A stretch of 64,000 nucleotides of DNA, taken from Variovorax sp. PAMC26660 (GTDB lineage: Bacteria; Pseudomonadota; Gammaproteobacteria; Burkholderiales; Burkholderiaceae_C). The notes beneath the pieces are model-generated. The model did no database searches. It worked only from the letters and a program-made list of their open reading frames with translations, and was not told where the DNA came from. Both the position numbers and the translations under genes were made by a program. Numbering within the stretch: position 1 is the stretch's first letter; the number at the start of each line of letters is the position of its first letter. The stretch is from assembly GCF_014302995.1 (NCBI RefSeq), contig NZ_CP060295.1:3463501-3527500 (forward strand). The letters are read 5' to 3'. Of this stretch, positions 24,802 through 33,373 are shown piece after piece.

Positions 24802-26004
24802 ATGCCTTCGCTCCTGATTCACAACGTGCGCCCCATGGGCGCTTCCCCGGTCGATGTGCTGGTGCAGGAGGGGCGCATCGCCGCCATCGGCGCCGCGATG
24901 TCCGCGCCTGCCGATGCCGTCGTGGAAGACGGCGCCGGCGCCTTGCTGCTGCCCGGCCTGGTCGAAGGCCACACCCACCTCGACAAGACGATGTGGGGCA
25001 TGGACTGGTATCGCAACGAAGTCGGCGTGAACCTCATCGACAAGATCGAGAACGAGCGCGCCTTTCGCCACACGAGCGGGCACGACGCCGCCGCGCAATC
25101 GCTGGTACTGGCCAAGGCCTTTCTCGCGCTCGGTACCACCCGGCTGCGCACGCACGTCGATGTCGACACGCAGGCCGGCCTGCGCCACCTCGAAGGCACC
25201 GTGCGCACGCGCGAAACGCTGCGCGACGTGCAGCAGATCCAGATCGTCGCGTTCCCGCAGTCGGGCTTGATGACGCGGCCGGGCACCTTCGAGCTGCTCG
25301 ACCGGGCCATGGCGCAGGGCGCCGACGTGCTGGGCGGACTCGACCCTTGCGCCATCGACGGCGACCCGGTGCGATCGCTCGACATGCTGTTCGCCATTGC
25401 GGGCAAGCACCGCTGCCCCGTCGACATTCACCTGCACGAGCCCGGTGCCATGGGCGCGTTCTCGCTCGACCTGATCCTGCAGCGCACCGAGGCACTGGGC
25501 ATGCACGGTCAGGTGGCCATCAGCCACGGCTTCTGCCTTGGCGATGTGAGCGAGCGCGAGCGCGAGGTGCTGCTCGCGCGCATGGCCAAGCTCGGCGTGG
25601 TGCTCATCACCAGCGCGCCGCCCTCGCGCACGGTGCCGCCGCTCATGGCCTGCCGGCAGGCCGGCGTGACCGTGCTTGGCGGCAACGACGGCATCCGCGA
25701 CACCTGGTCGCCGTATGGCAACCCCGACATGCTGGAGCGCGCCATGCTGATCGGCATGCGCTACAACCTGCGCCGCGACGACGAGATCGAAGTGGCGCTC
25801 GACACCGTCACGCACGCCGGCGCGCGCGGCTGCGGCTTCGAGGCCTATGGGCTCGAAGCCGGTTGCCGTGCCGACCTGGTGCTGGTCGATGCACAGACGC
25901 CTGCGCAGGCCGTGGTCTCGCGGCCCGTGCGCCAACTGGTGGTGGCAGGTGGGCGCATCGTGGCGCGCCGAGGCGTGCTGCAGGCCGACGTGGCCGCCTT
26001 GTGA
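24802..26004 (+). CDS. cytosine-deaminase-like amidohydrolase
   Basis: A 400-residue metal-dependent hydrolase of the CodA/AtzC branch. Metal ligands are visible in order: HTHLDK (residues 56-61), HLHE (near 211), SHGF (near 242) and NDGIRDTWSPYG (near 294), the last matching the GHDDVFDPWYP region of E. coli CodA. It would deaminate a pyrimidine, triazine or similar ring. The gene is 28 bases after the symporter and four bases overlap the MFS gene. Exact substrate cannot be told: cytosine deaminase, isocytosine deaminase and N-isopropylammelide hydrolase all look like this. Confidence 0.82.
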   Translation: MPSLLIHNVRPMGASPVDVLVQEGRIAAIGAAMSAPADAVVEDGAGALLLPGLVEGHTHLDKTMWGMDWYRNEVGVNLIDKIENERAFRHTSGHDAAAQSLVLAKAFLALGTTRLRTHVDVDTQAGLRHLEGTVRTRETLRDVQQIQIVAFPQSGLMTRPGTFELLDRAMAQGADVLGGLDPCAIDGDPVRSLDMLFAIAGKHRCPVDIHLHEPGAMGAFSLDLILQRTEALGMHGQVAISHGFCLGDVSEREREVLLARMAKLGVVLITSAPPSRTVPPLMACRQAGVTVLGGNDGIRDTWSPYGNPDMLERAMLIGMRYNLRRDDEIEVALDTVTHAGARGCGFEAYGLEAGCRADLVLVDAQTPAQAVVSRPVRQLVVAGGRIVARRGVLQADVAAL

Positions 26005-27287
26005 CGGCAACGCGCAGCCGCGAAGGCGGCGCGGCCTTCGCCTGCGTGATCGTGCTGGTTGCGCTGAACCTGCGCGCCTTTCTCACGTCGAGCAGCCCTT
26101 TGCTCGAACCCATCCGGCTCGCGACGGGCATCGGCTTTCACGCGGTGGCGCTGCTCACCGTGCTGCCGATGTTCGCGATGGGCGCGATGTCCTTGTTCGG
26201 CTCGGCCGTGGGGCAGCGCATCGGTGCGCGCGGCGGCATCGCGCTCGGCCTGGGCGCCATCGCTCTTGCTTGCGCGAGCCGCTATGTGGCGGGCGGCGCG
26301 GCAGCCTTGTTGTGGAGCGCCGCGCTCGCGGGCGCCGGCGTCGGGCTGGTGCAGGCGCTCATGCCGGGCGTGGTCAAGCAGGCGTACCCGGCACGCATCG
26401 GCGTGATGACGGGGCTGTACTCGGCCGCGATCATGGGCGGTGGCGGCTTGGGTGCGATGGCCAGCCCGTGGGTCGCGCATGTTCTGGGCGGTGCACAAGC
26501 CGATTGGCATGCGGGCCTGGCGATGTGGGCCGTGCTGGCAACGGTCGCGCTGCTCTCGTGGCTCGGCCTGCGGCGCGCGGTGCCGGGCGCGACAACAGCC
26601 GCAACGCCTGCACCGCGCCAGAACCTCTCGTGGCAGCGCTGCTTTCGCAGTCCGCGCGCATGGCTGCTGGCCGTGTGCTTCGGTCTCATCAACGGCGGCT
26701 ACACCAGCCTCGTCGCATGGCTGCCGCACTTCTACGCCCAGCAGGGATGGACCGCGCAAGAGGGCGGCTCGGTGCTCGCGTTGATGACGGCGGCGCAGGT
26801 CATCGCCGCGCTCGCCATGCCCGCGCTGGCGCGCAGCCGTGGACGCGACCTGCGGCCCTGGCTCGCACTCACGCTGGTCGCGCAGCTCGCGGGCTTCGCT
26901 GCGCTGACCTTCGATCTGCCTGTGCCCCCAGCCGGCGTGGCGATCGTGCTTGGCTTCGGCCTTGGCGGCGCCTTCGCGCTGTGCATGGTGCTGGCGCTCG
27001 ACCATCTGCCTGACCCCGCGCAGGCCGGTGCGCTGGCGGGCTTCATGCAGGGCGTGGGTTTCATGATCGCGGCGCTCGCGCCCTTCGTCACCGGTTGGGT
27101 GCGCGAGCAGACCGGTGGCTTCACGATGGCGTGGGCCTACCTTGCTACCGTGGTCGTCGTGCTGCTGCCGCTGATGCTGCGCTTCGATCCGCTCCGCTAT
27201 GCAGCGGCCACCGCCGGCCTGTTCGATTCGAAACGCACCGCCGTCGCAACCGTGCGCCCCGTGCTCGACAACGCAAGAAAGGTCTGA
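26001..27287 (+). CDS. CynX/NimT-family MFS transporter
   Basis: A 428-residue twelve-helix transporter. NLRAFLTSSSPLLEPI in helix 1 matches the CynX/NimT family ('LNLRPALTSVGPLL'), known for cyanate and nitroimidazole transport. I use the GTG start that overlaps the deaminase stop (GTGA), since the upstream open frame is only a shadow. Cyanate or ammonia-related by-products of ring opening, or the nucleobase itself, are possible cargoes. Confidence 0.82.
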   Translation: MTATRSREGGAAFACVIVLVALNLRAFLTSSSPLLEPIRLATGIGFHAVALLTVLPMFAMGAMSLFGSAVGQRIGARGGIALGLGAIALACASRYVAGGAAALLWSAALAGAGVGLVQALMPGVVKQAYPARIGVMTGLYSAAIMGGGGLGAMASPWVAHVLGGAQADWHAGLAMWAVLATVALLSWLGLRRAVPGATTAATPAPRQNLSWQRCFRSPRAWLLAVCFGLINGGYTSLVAWLPHFYAQQGWTAQEGGSVLALMTAAQVIAALAMPALARSRGRDLRPWLALTLVAQLAGFAALTFDLPVPPAGVAIVLGFGLGGAFALCMVLALDHLPDPAQAGALAGFMQGVGFMIAALAPFVTGWVREQTGGFTMAWAYLATVVVVLLPLMLRFDPLRYAAATAGLFDSKRTAVATVRPVLDNARKV

Positions 27288-27292
27288 TCCCC

Positions 27293-27787
27293 ATGTACCA
27301 GCAGGAATTCATGCAGCGCGCGCTCGCGCTGTCCGCCCAGGCGCTGCAGGCGCGCGGCACCGAGCCCTTCGGCGCCGTTGTCGTGAAGGACGGCGTGATC
27401 GTCGGAGAGGGCTTCAACCATTCGGTGGCGCACCACGATCCGACCTCGCACGGCGAAGTCGAAGCCATCCGCGATGCCTGCCGCAAGCTCGGCACGGTCG
27501 ACCTGTCGGGCTGCGAGCTGTACACCTCGTGCGAACCCTGCGCGATGTGTGTGGCCGCCATGCACATCGCGGGCATCGGCAAGCTGTATTACGCGGCGAC
27601 GCTTGCGCAATCGGGCGAGGCCTTCGCGGGCCTCTCGGTGGCGGCGCGACTCCCGATCGATGTCGAGGTATTGCGCCTGGAGGCGGGCGCGACGCTGGAG
27701 AAACGCGCGCTGCCCGCCGAACAGAAGCTGGCCGGCGAAGCCGTCCGGATTCTCTCGGACTGGGCCGCGACGCGCCGGGCTTCGTGA
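27293..27787 (+). CDS. nucleoside/guanine deaminase-like enzyme (CMP/dCMP deaminase fold)
   Basis: A 164-residue zinc deaminase. The zinc site is complete: HGEVEAI (His plus the catalytic Glu) and SCEPCAMC (the two Cys). TEPFGAVVVKDG is the conserved substrate loop. The size and motifs fit guanine deaminase or the YfhC/TadA-like nucleoside deaminases; tRNA specificity is unlikely given the operon. An AAGAAAGG site precedes the ATG. As the last gene of the operon it suggests that more than one deaminated nucleobase is handled. Confidence 0.85.
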   Translation: MYQQEFMQRALALSAQALQARGTEPFGAVVVKDGVIVGEGFNHSVAHHDPTSHGEVEAIRDACRKLGTVDLSGCELYTSCEPCAMCVAAMHIAGIGKLYYAATLAQSGEAFAGLSVAARLPIDVEVLRLEAGATLEKRALPAEQKLAGEAVRILSDWAATRRAS

Positions 27788-27792
27788 GCCAT

Positions 27793-29160
27793 TCAAGTCG
27801 GAGTCTTGAGCGCTCCCACCACCGCGTCGAAGAACGGGATCACCGGCAGGGAGCCCGCGCCGGTCGGGTCCGTCTGCGCGCCCCAGACGACGATCACGAC
27901 CTTTTCCTTGCGGTTGATGTAGATCTGCTGGCCCATGATGCCGACCGCATAGAACGCACCGTCCGCAACGGACTGCCCGCTGGTTGGTATCCACCACAGG
28001 TAACCGTAGCTGCTCGCCTTGCCGGTGCTCAGCACCTTGGGTGAACCCGCTTCAGCCACCCACCCCACGGGCAAGACCCGTTGGCCGGCGGCCACGCCGT
28101 CGTTCATGATGAACATGCCGAAGCGCCCGTAGTCGCGCAGGGTGGCGCTGATGCCGCTGCCGCCAATCTCGACCCCGTCGGGCGAGTCCAGCCACCAGTT
28201 GGCCTGCGCTTCCATGCCGAGCTTCGACCAGATCTTCTCGGACAGGTACTGTGCCAGCGGCTTCTTGACCGCGTTGTAGACGATCTCGCCGGCCACCTGC
28301 GTTTCACCGGTGCTGTAGTTGTACACGGAGCCTGGCGTCGCCGCGCGGGGCAGCTTGCTCATCAGGTCCATGGCCGAGCCCGGCTTCTGGCTGATCTGTG
28401 CTTCGAGCAACTGGCGGCGGTCGGACGCGGGGTCTGTGTAGGTTTCGTTCCATTTGACGCCCGAGGCCATCATCATCACGTCGCGCACCGTCGCGCCGTC
28501 GTAGGCGCTGCCCGCCAGGCGAGGGACGTACTTGATCACCTGGTCGTTGATGCTGCCGATGTAGCCGTCTTGCACGGCCGCGCCGATCAAGGTCGAGGTG
28601 ATCGACTTGGCCACCGACATCGACATCCAGCGGGTCTTCTGCGTGTTGCCGTATTGATAGGTTTCGTTGGCGACCTTGCCGTCTTTCAGCACCAGCAAGC
28701 CCGACACGCGATTGACCGCAAGAAAATCGGCAAGGCCGTAGCGCGTGCTGCCCACCGAGAAGTTCGCCTGGGTCAGTTGCGTGGCTGCCGCGGGCAGCGC
28801 ATACGGCGTGCCGCCGGGTTCGATGGTGCGTGTCGGAAACAGCCGGTCGATGTTGCGGTAGGTGTTGACGGCCAGGTCCGGGGTGAGGACGCCGTCATAG
28901 ATCTGGCGAACCGTGCCGATCGGCTCCGACGCGTGCGGATAACCACTGGCATTGCCGGTGCCGCCAGTGCCGCCATCGCTTCCGCCGCCAGCGGGAGGCG
29001 CAGCGCCGACGACGGGAGGAAGCACGCCGCCTCCTCCACCACCGCCTCCGCCACCACCGCCGCAAGCAGCGAGCAGCAACGCGACCGCAAGCACGGGAAC
29101 AGAGACAACCATGCGCACGGGGCGCGAGGGTACGAATGCCTTCAGAACACCTTGATCCAC
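27793..29160 (-). CDS. serine hydrolase lipoprotein (class C beta-lactamase / 6-aminohexanoate hydrolase type)
   Basis: A 455-residue lipoprotein hydrolase. Lipobox LLAAC is followed by twelve glycines and a Pro/Gly linker. The catalytic SxxK is SVAKS (in SMSVAKSITS), and YNYSTGET is the second conserved element with the active-site tyrosine, as in nylon-oligomer hydrolases. Substrates may be esters, amides or D-amino peptides. The start is GTG, chosen because AAGGAG lies seven bases before it; a later ATG (29112) has none. It ends just after the convergent deaminase operon. Confidence 0.85.
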   Translation of the reverse strand: MDQGVLKAFVPSRPVRMVVSVPVLAVALLLAACGGGGGGGGGGGGVLPPVVGAAPPAGGGSDGGTGGTGNASGYPHASEPIGTVRQIYDGVLTPDLAVNTYRNIDRLFPTRTIEPGGTPYALPAAATQLTQANFSVGSTRYGLADFLAVNRVSGLLVLKDGKVANETYQYGNTQKTRWMSMSVAKSITSTLIGAAVQDGYIGSINDQVIKYVPRLAGSAYDGATVRDVMMMASGVKWNETYTDPASDRRQLLEAQISQKPGSAMDLMSKLPRAATPGSVYNYSTGETQVAGEIVYNAVKKPLAQYLSEKIWSKLGMEAQANWWLDSPDGVEIGGSGISATLRDYGRFGMFIMNDGVAAGQRVLPVGWVAEAGSPKVLSTGKASSYGYLWWIPTSGQSVADGAFYAVGIMGQQIYINRKEKVVIVVWGAQTDPTGAGSLPVIPFFDAVVGALKTPT

Positions 29161-29352
29161 GCGAATCTCCTTGTTGGTATTGACGTTCGCGAGCCGTGGG
29201 GCATGCCCCCGTTCATCTCCTCCGGCTGGCCGGCGTGGATGATCGCATCTGTCGGGTTTGTCTCCAAGTCACGTGCGGTGGCCGCTGACACGGCGCTGCC
29301 GCAAGCGATGCAACCATCAGTCCGGATCTTTAAATACTTGGAGGAACACCCG

Positions 29353-29610
29353 ATGAACAAAGCCCTGATCGCACTCGCCACCTCGTTCACCCTGCTCGCA
29401 GCCGGCACCGCCGGTGCCCAGGTGGGCAAGGCCGCATCCGACGCGACCGACGCCGTGCAGCACAAGATCGACGAGAAGCAAGCCGACAGCAAGGCCAAGA
29501 AGAGCGGCCCCGTCGGCAAGGCGGTGAACAACGTCAAGTCGGGCTATCACAAGAACCGGGCGAAGAGTTCGGCCAACAAGGCCAAGCAGGCGTTGAAGGA
29601 CGCGGGCTGA
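29353..29610 (+). CDS. small exported lysine-rich protein
   Basis: An 85-residue protein: a cleavable signal peptide (ends GTAGAQ) and a mature part of about 63 residues that is Lys/Ala-rich and predicted fully helical, with a basic C-terminus (KNRAKSSANKAKQALKDAG). A strong GGAGG precedes the ATG. I do not know a function; small basic periplasmic helical proteins of this kind are often stress induced, which is only a guess. Confidence 0.65.
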   Translation: MNKALIALATSFTLLAAGTAGAQVGKAASDATDAVQHKIDEKQADSKAKKSGPVGKAVNNVKSGYHKNRAKSSANKAKQALKDAG

Positions 29611-29714
29611 GCGGGCCTGTGAGGGGCCGGTGGCGGGTTGCCCCTGCAGAAGCTTGCAAAGGGCCGATGCGGCATACTTCCACCCCCCAAAACACTCGCC
29701 AGAGACCCCACTGA

Positions 29715-30647
29715 ATGGACAAGGAAGTCGAACCCCACGTACTCGCTGTGATCGATGAGATGCGACTGTCAGGACCACGGCTCACGCCAGTCGAAATCGT
29801 CGCCAAGATGGGTGTGTTCGACGCGCGCGACAAGCCATTCGACCACGCATGGCTGGCCACCGGCGACAACGTCATCGCCACCATCTGGGCCGAGCATGTG
29901 AACGTCGGTGCCGGCGGACGCTGGTTCTACCTCGAATCGCTGGACACGCAGCACCGGGCAGGCGGTGGCACACGTGCCCCCAACCAGGCTCAGCGCGCCA
30001 AGGACCGCCTTGCATTGCTCAAGCGCACCTTCGACGCAGGCCAGGGCTTCCGCACGGTTCTGCAGACCAACCGGGTCGCCATTGCCGAGCTGGAGATCAA
30101 CAAGGGCGCCAAGGTGTCCACGCGCGTGCGCGACGACGCCGAATGGCACGTTGCCACCTGGGAACTCGAGCAGAAGCTCGCGGTGCTGGTTCGCGGTCCG
30201 CGCGGCTGGGTTCCCGATGAAGCCGAAGTGCAGGCCGCCAAGGCGCGAGGCAGCGTGGCGCAGCCGGAAGAAGAGGCGGCGGCAACGGCAGCCCCCGTGG
30301 TCGCCGTGCAGTCTTCGCCAGAACAGGTCCAGGCCGCTGCCATGGACTACGTGCTGCGTCACTTCAAGGGCTACGGCTACAAGGCCGAGGATGTCACCGG
30401 CCAGGACATCGGCTACGACATCGAGGTGTCGAATGCGAAGGGCGCGACCCTTCTGAAGATCGCGGTGAAGGGCACCTCCGCAGGCACGCCCAGCTTTCAG
30501 CTCACGAGCGAGCAAAGCGCGTGCTCTGTGCGCGAGCCGCTGTGGCGCCTGCTGGTGGTTGCCGACGCAGTCGGCCCCACGGCGCAGCACAAGATCTACA
30601 AGCCTTCCGAGATGCCCCAGGCGCCTGGTTTCGAGCCGCAGGCGTAA
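29715..30647 (+). CDS. DUF3883 (NOV C-terminal-like) domain protein
   Basis: A 310-residue soluble protein. The last third has the DUF3883 pattern: HFKGYGYKAEDVTGQDIGYD (residues 216-235, read in parts), then LLKIAVKGTSAG and FQLTSEQ. Active members show D...E-V-K, as in PD-(D/E)xK nucleases; here the second acid is alanine (IAVKG, residue 250), so nuclease activity is doubtful. The N-terminal 180 residues are not recognised and an Ala/Glu linker joins the halves. DUF3883 is common in restriction and defence proteins, but nothing next to this gene supports that here. Confidence 0.65.
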   Translation: MDKEVEPHVLAVIDEMRLSGPRLTPVEIVAKMGVFDARDKPFDHAWLATGDNVIATIWAEHVNVGAGGRWFYLESLDTQHRAGGGTRAPNQAQRAKDRLALLKRTFDAGQGFRTVLQTNRVAIAELEINKGAKVSTRVRDDAEWHVATWELEQKLAVLVRGPRGWVPDEAEVQAAKARGSVAQPEEEAAATAAPVVAVQSSPEQVQAAAMDYVLRHFKGYGYKAEDVTGQDIGYDIEVSNAKGATLLKIAVKGTSAGTPSFQLTSEQSACSVREPLWRLLVVADAVGPTAQHKIYKPSEMPQAPGFEPQA

Positions 30648-30662
30648 CGAGCGGCAGCGGCT

Positions 30663-30685
30663 GGCCCTGTTCTGCTGACAGGGCC
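30663..30685. terminator. hairpin between convergent genes
   Basis: GGCCCTGT and ACAGGGCC (8 base pairs, 7-base loop) sit in the 40-base gap between the converging DUF3883 and thioesterase genes. There is no clear T-run on either side, but position and symmetry suit a terminator acting both ways. Confidence 0.5.
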
Positions 30686-30687
30686 GG

Positions 30688-31122
30688 TCATCGCCTGACA
30701 TTCACGATGGTGGCCTGCATCATTGCGACCACCTTGTGATCCGGCCCGCTCCCCGAAAAGGCCCGCACTTCTCCCGTGCAAACCGCGAGCAGCTTGCCCG
30801 CGCTCTGCACCCGCCCGACGGCCAGGAAGCGTTCGCCGAGGGCGGGCCGCATGAAGTTGATCTTGAACTCTGCCGTGACCACATCGAATTCCGCCGGCGC
30901 TTTCGTCAGCGCGGCATAGCCACAAGCGCTGTCGACCACGCTCGTGACGGCGCCCGCATGCACATACCCGTTCTGCTGGGAAAGACCAGCCGAGAACGGC
31001 AGTTCGATGTGAACCTCGCCATCGGCCACCAGCACCAGCCGGGCGCCCAGGGTTGCCATCAGTCCTTGTGAGTTGAAGCTGGCGGAGATTCGTGTGTGGA
31101 TGTCGCTCATGGGCATGTGCAT
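30688..31122 (-). CDS. PaaI-family hotdog-fold thioesterase
   Basis: A 144-residue hotdog-fold protein that would hydrolyse an acyl-CoA thioester. NGYVHAGAVTSVVDSACGYAA (read in parts) is the central helix motif with the catalytic Asp, and the VVTAEFKINFMRPA strand follows. Three in-frame ATGs within 13 bases (31122, 31116, 31110) are all possible starts; none has a clear ribosome site. It lies 58 bases after the tautomerase gene on the same strand. Confidence 0.83.
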   Translation of the reverse strand: MHMPMSDIHTRISASFNSQGLMATLGARLVLVADGEVHIELPFSAGLSQQNGYVHAGAVTSVVDSACGYAALTKAPAEFDVVTAEFKINFMRPALGERFLAVGRVQSAGKLLAVCTGEVRAFSGSGPDHKVVAMMQATIVNVRR

Positions 31123-31180
31123 GGATGGTTTGCTGTTCGAGGCTCAAGACGAACAGGGTTCTACCACCCAGGCAACTCCG

Positions 31181-31399
31181 TCAGCGCGATCCGCCAGCGT
31201 TGTCGCGTGCGCGAATCACCGTGGTCGTCTCGCCGCCGACGCCCCAGTCGTCGGTGTTGATCTCGTCGATCACCACGTGCGTGAGTCCGGGCTTCTTCCC
31301 GAGCACGCGCTGCAGCGTGTCGGTGATCTCCGCGATCACCGTGGCCTTCTGCTCGCGCGTGACGCCGTCGCGTGTGATGCGTACGTTGACGTAAGGCAT
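31181..31399 (-). CDS. 4-oxalocrotonate tautomerase family protein
   Basis: A 72-residue protein; after removal of Met the chain starts with proline (PYVNVRITRDGVT), the catalytic base of the family. It would isomerise an enol/keto acid. AAGGAG precedes the ATG. It lies 24 bases after the SDR gene, so the two are probably one operon under the LysR regulator upstream. Confidence 0.85.
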   Translation of the reverse strand: MPYVNVRITRDGVTREQKATVIAEITDTLQRVLGKKPGLTHVVIDEINTDDWGVGGETTTVIRARDNAGGSR

Positions 31400-31423
31400 G
31401 GTCGTCTCCTTTGCGTCTCGGTC

Positions 31424-32173
31424 TCAGATGTTCCCGGCAGCTGCGGCACCGTCCACCGGCAGCACCGCGCCGCTGGTGAAGCCCGCGTTCACCAGGTAGA
31501 GCACCGCATCGGCAATCTCGTCGACCGTGCCCAGGCGGCCGGTGGGCTGCAGCGTCTTCAGGAACGCATGCGACTCCACCGGGTGCATCGGGCTGTCGAT
31601 GATGCCGGGCGCCACCGCGTTCACGCGCACGCCGTGCGGGGCCAGTTCGAGCGCCAGCGCACGCGTGGCCGCGTTGAGCCCGCCCTTGAGCAGCACCGCC
31701 ATGAAGGCCGGCACATTGCTGCGCGGCTGCAGCGCGATCGACGCCGTGATGTTCACGATGGCGCCCGAGCGGCGCGCGATCATCTGCCGCGCCGCAGCTT
31801 GCGACGCGAAGACCGTTCCCTTCACGTTGATCGCGATCTGCTCCTCGATTTCTTCGGGCGTGAAGTCGATGAAGGGCTTGGGAAGGAACACGCCCGCGTT
31901 GTTGACCAGCGCATCGACCGCGCCGAAGCGCGCCACCGCGTGATCGACCAGCGCCTGCGCGGTGCGCGGGTCGGCAATGTCGCCGGCCACGCCGCTGAAG
32001 CGGTCGCCGGCGCCGAGCTGGCGCGCGGCTTCGAGCAAGCGCGCATCGTTGCGCGCATTGCCGACCACGTTCCAGCCTTCGGCCAGCAAGCGGCGGGCAA
32101 TGCCGAAACCGATGCCGCTGCTGGCGCCGGTGACGATGGCGGTCTTGCCGCCGATGGGGTTCTGCACAGTCAT
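31424..32173 (-). CDS. SDR-family NAD(P)-dependent oxidoreductase
   Basis: A 249-residue short-chain dehydrogenase. TGASSGIGFGIA is the nucleotide-binding glycine motif and NNAGV the structural motif. In the catalytic region the expected YxxxK is replaced: the segment after the serine (NITASIALQ) reads NVPAFMAVLLKGG, with Phe/Met where Tyr is usual, while the lysine is kept. That would weaken ordinary dehydrogenase chemistry. The gene is followed by the tautomerase. Confidence 0.82.
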   Translation of the reverse strand: MTVQNPIGGKTAIVTGASSGIGFGIARRLLAEGWNVVGNARNDARLLEAARQLGAGDRFSGVAGDIADPRTAQALVDHAVARFGAVDALVNNAGVFLPKPFIDFTPEEIEEQIAINVKGTVFASQAAARQMIARRSGAIVNITASIALQPRSNVPAFMAVLLKGGLNAATRALALELAPHGVRVNAVAPGIIDSPMHPVESHAFLKTLQPTGRLGTVDEIADAVLYLVNAGFTSGAVLPVDGAAAAGNI

Positions 32174-32298
32174 GATCAATTTCCTTCCGGTTCAGCGGGC
32201 CGCAACATGCGGCGCCGTCGTGGAAGGAAGTTTGGATTCGCTCGTCCAAAGAGTGAATAGCCGCGATTCGGCGAACACTCTTCCCCAAGTCGAACGAA

Positions 32299-33276
32299 TC
32301 AGTCGCGCCTGGGCTTGGCAGCCGCTTTGGAAGCGGGCTTGTTCCTGGGCGCGCAGGCCTCGGACCACTGCGCAAAACCCGCACGCAACCTCGGCAGTGC
32401 GAAGTCGACGAACGCCCGCACCTTCGGCACCGACAGCCGCCCGTGCGGCGACACCAGGTGCACCGGCAGCGGCGCGATTTCGTCCCCGGCCAGGATGATG
32501 CGCAGCCGCCCGTCGGCCACTTCATCCGCCACGTGGTACGAGAACGAGCGCAGCACGCCGCGCCCTTCCACTGCGGACGCCACCGCCGCGCGCAGGCTGT
32601 TGACGATGAAGCGCGGCGCAAACTGCACCGTGCGCGGCATCGCCGAGCCGGCAGGGCCGGCCTGCTGCGGAAAGCTCCACGAGTCGATGCCGAAGTGCGT
32701 CATGGCCACCACCTGGTGCTCCGCAATGTCCGCCGGCTGCACGATGCGCGGATGCCGCGCCAGATAACGCGGCGACGCGGTGAGAACGCGGCGCACCTCG
32801 CCCACCGGCAGCGCCACCAGCGTGGAATCGGCCAGGTGGGCAATGCGCAGCGCCACGTCGATGCCTTCATCGATCAGGTTGGCCGGCCGGTCGAGCAAAT
32901 GCAGGCGCACCGACACCGTCGGGTGCGCGTTCATGAACTCATCGAGGATCGGCCGCAGCAGGCTCTCGCCGACCGCGACCGCCGCGGTCACCGTCAGGCG
33001 CCCGCGCGGTGCCGAGCGTTCGCCTGCGGCGGCCATGTCGGCTTCTTCAAGATCGGTGAGGATGCGCCGGCACGCGACCGCATAACGCTCGCCCGCTTCG
33101 CTCAGCCGAATGGAGCGTGTCGTGCGGTGCAGCAGCTCGGTGCCCACGTGCGTTTCGAGGAACGCGATCGCGCGGCTCACTGCGGCGGGCGACTTGCCCA
33201 GCTTGCGGCCCGCGCCGGCAAGGCTGCCTTCGTCCAGCGCTGCGACGAAGACCTTCATGGCGTCGATGCGGTCCAC
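32299..33276 (-). CDS. LysR-family transcriptional regulator
   Basis: A 325-residue regulator. The helix-turn-helix is near the start (ALDEGSLAGAGRKLGKSPAAVSRAI, read in parts) and the effector domain follows (LLRPILDEFMNAHPTV...). I use a GTG start because AAGGAAG lies just before it; an ATG six codons later is possible, and the long upstream frame runs into the divergent MFS gene. The C-terminus is Lys/Ala-rich. It may regulate the divergent YbfB-type transporter or the SDR/tautomerase pair. Confidence 0.87.
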   Translation of the reverse strand: MDRIDAMKVFVAALDEGSLAGAGRKLGKSPAAVSRAIAFLETHVGTELLHRTTRSIRLSEAGERYAVACRRILTDLEEADMAAAGERSAPRGRLTVTAAVAVGESLLRPILDEFMNAHPTVSVRLHLLDRPANLIDEGIDVALRIAHLADSTLVALPVGEVRRVLTASPRYLARHPRIVQPADIAEHQVVAMTHFGIDSWSFPQQAGPAGSAMPRTVQFAPRFIVNSLRAAVASAVEGRGVLRSFSYHVADEVADGRLRIILAGDEIAPLPVHLVSPHGRLSVPKVRAFVDFALPRLRAGFAQWSEACAPRNKPASKAAAKPRRD

Positions 33277-33373
33277 GATTCTTCCTTGTTCCGAAATACT
33301 GAATGCCCAAGCATAGGGATTCACTCGCAAGGCGGCAATCCATAGCATCGGAGCATCAATTCGCCGGAGACCT

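Noticed and set aside
23298..27287. Cyanate pathway (CynX with cyanase)
   Set aside because: CynX-like transport is present but no cyanase or carbonic anhydrase gene is found in the operon.
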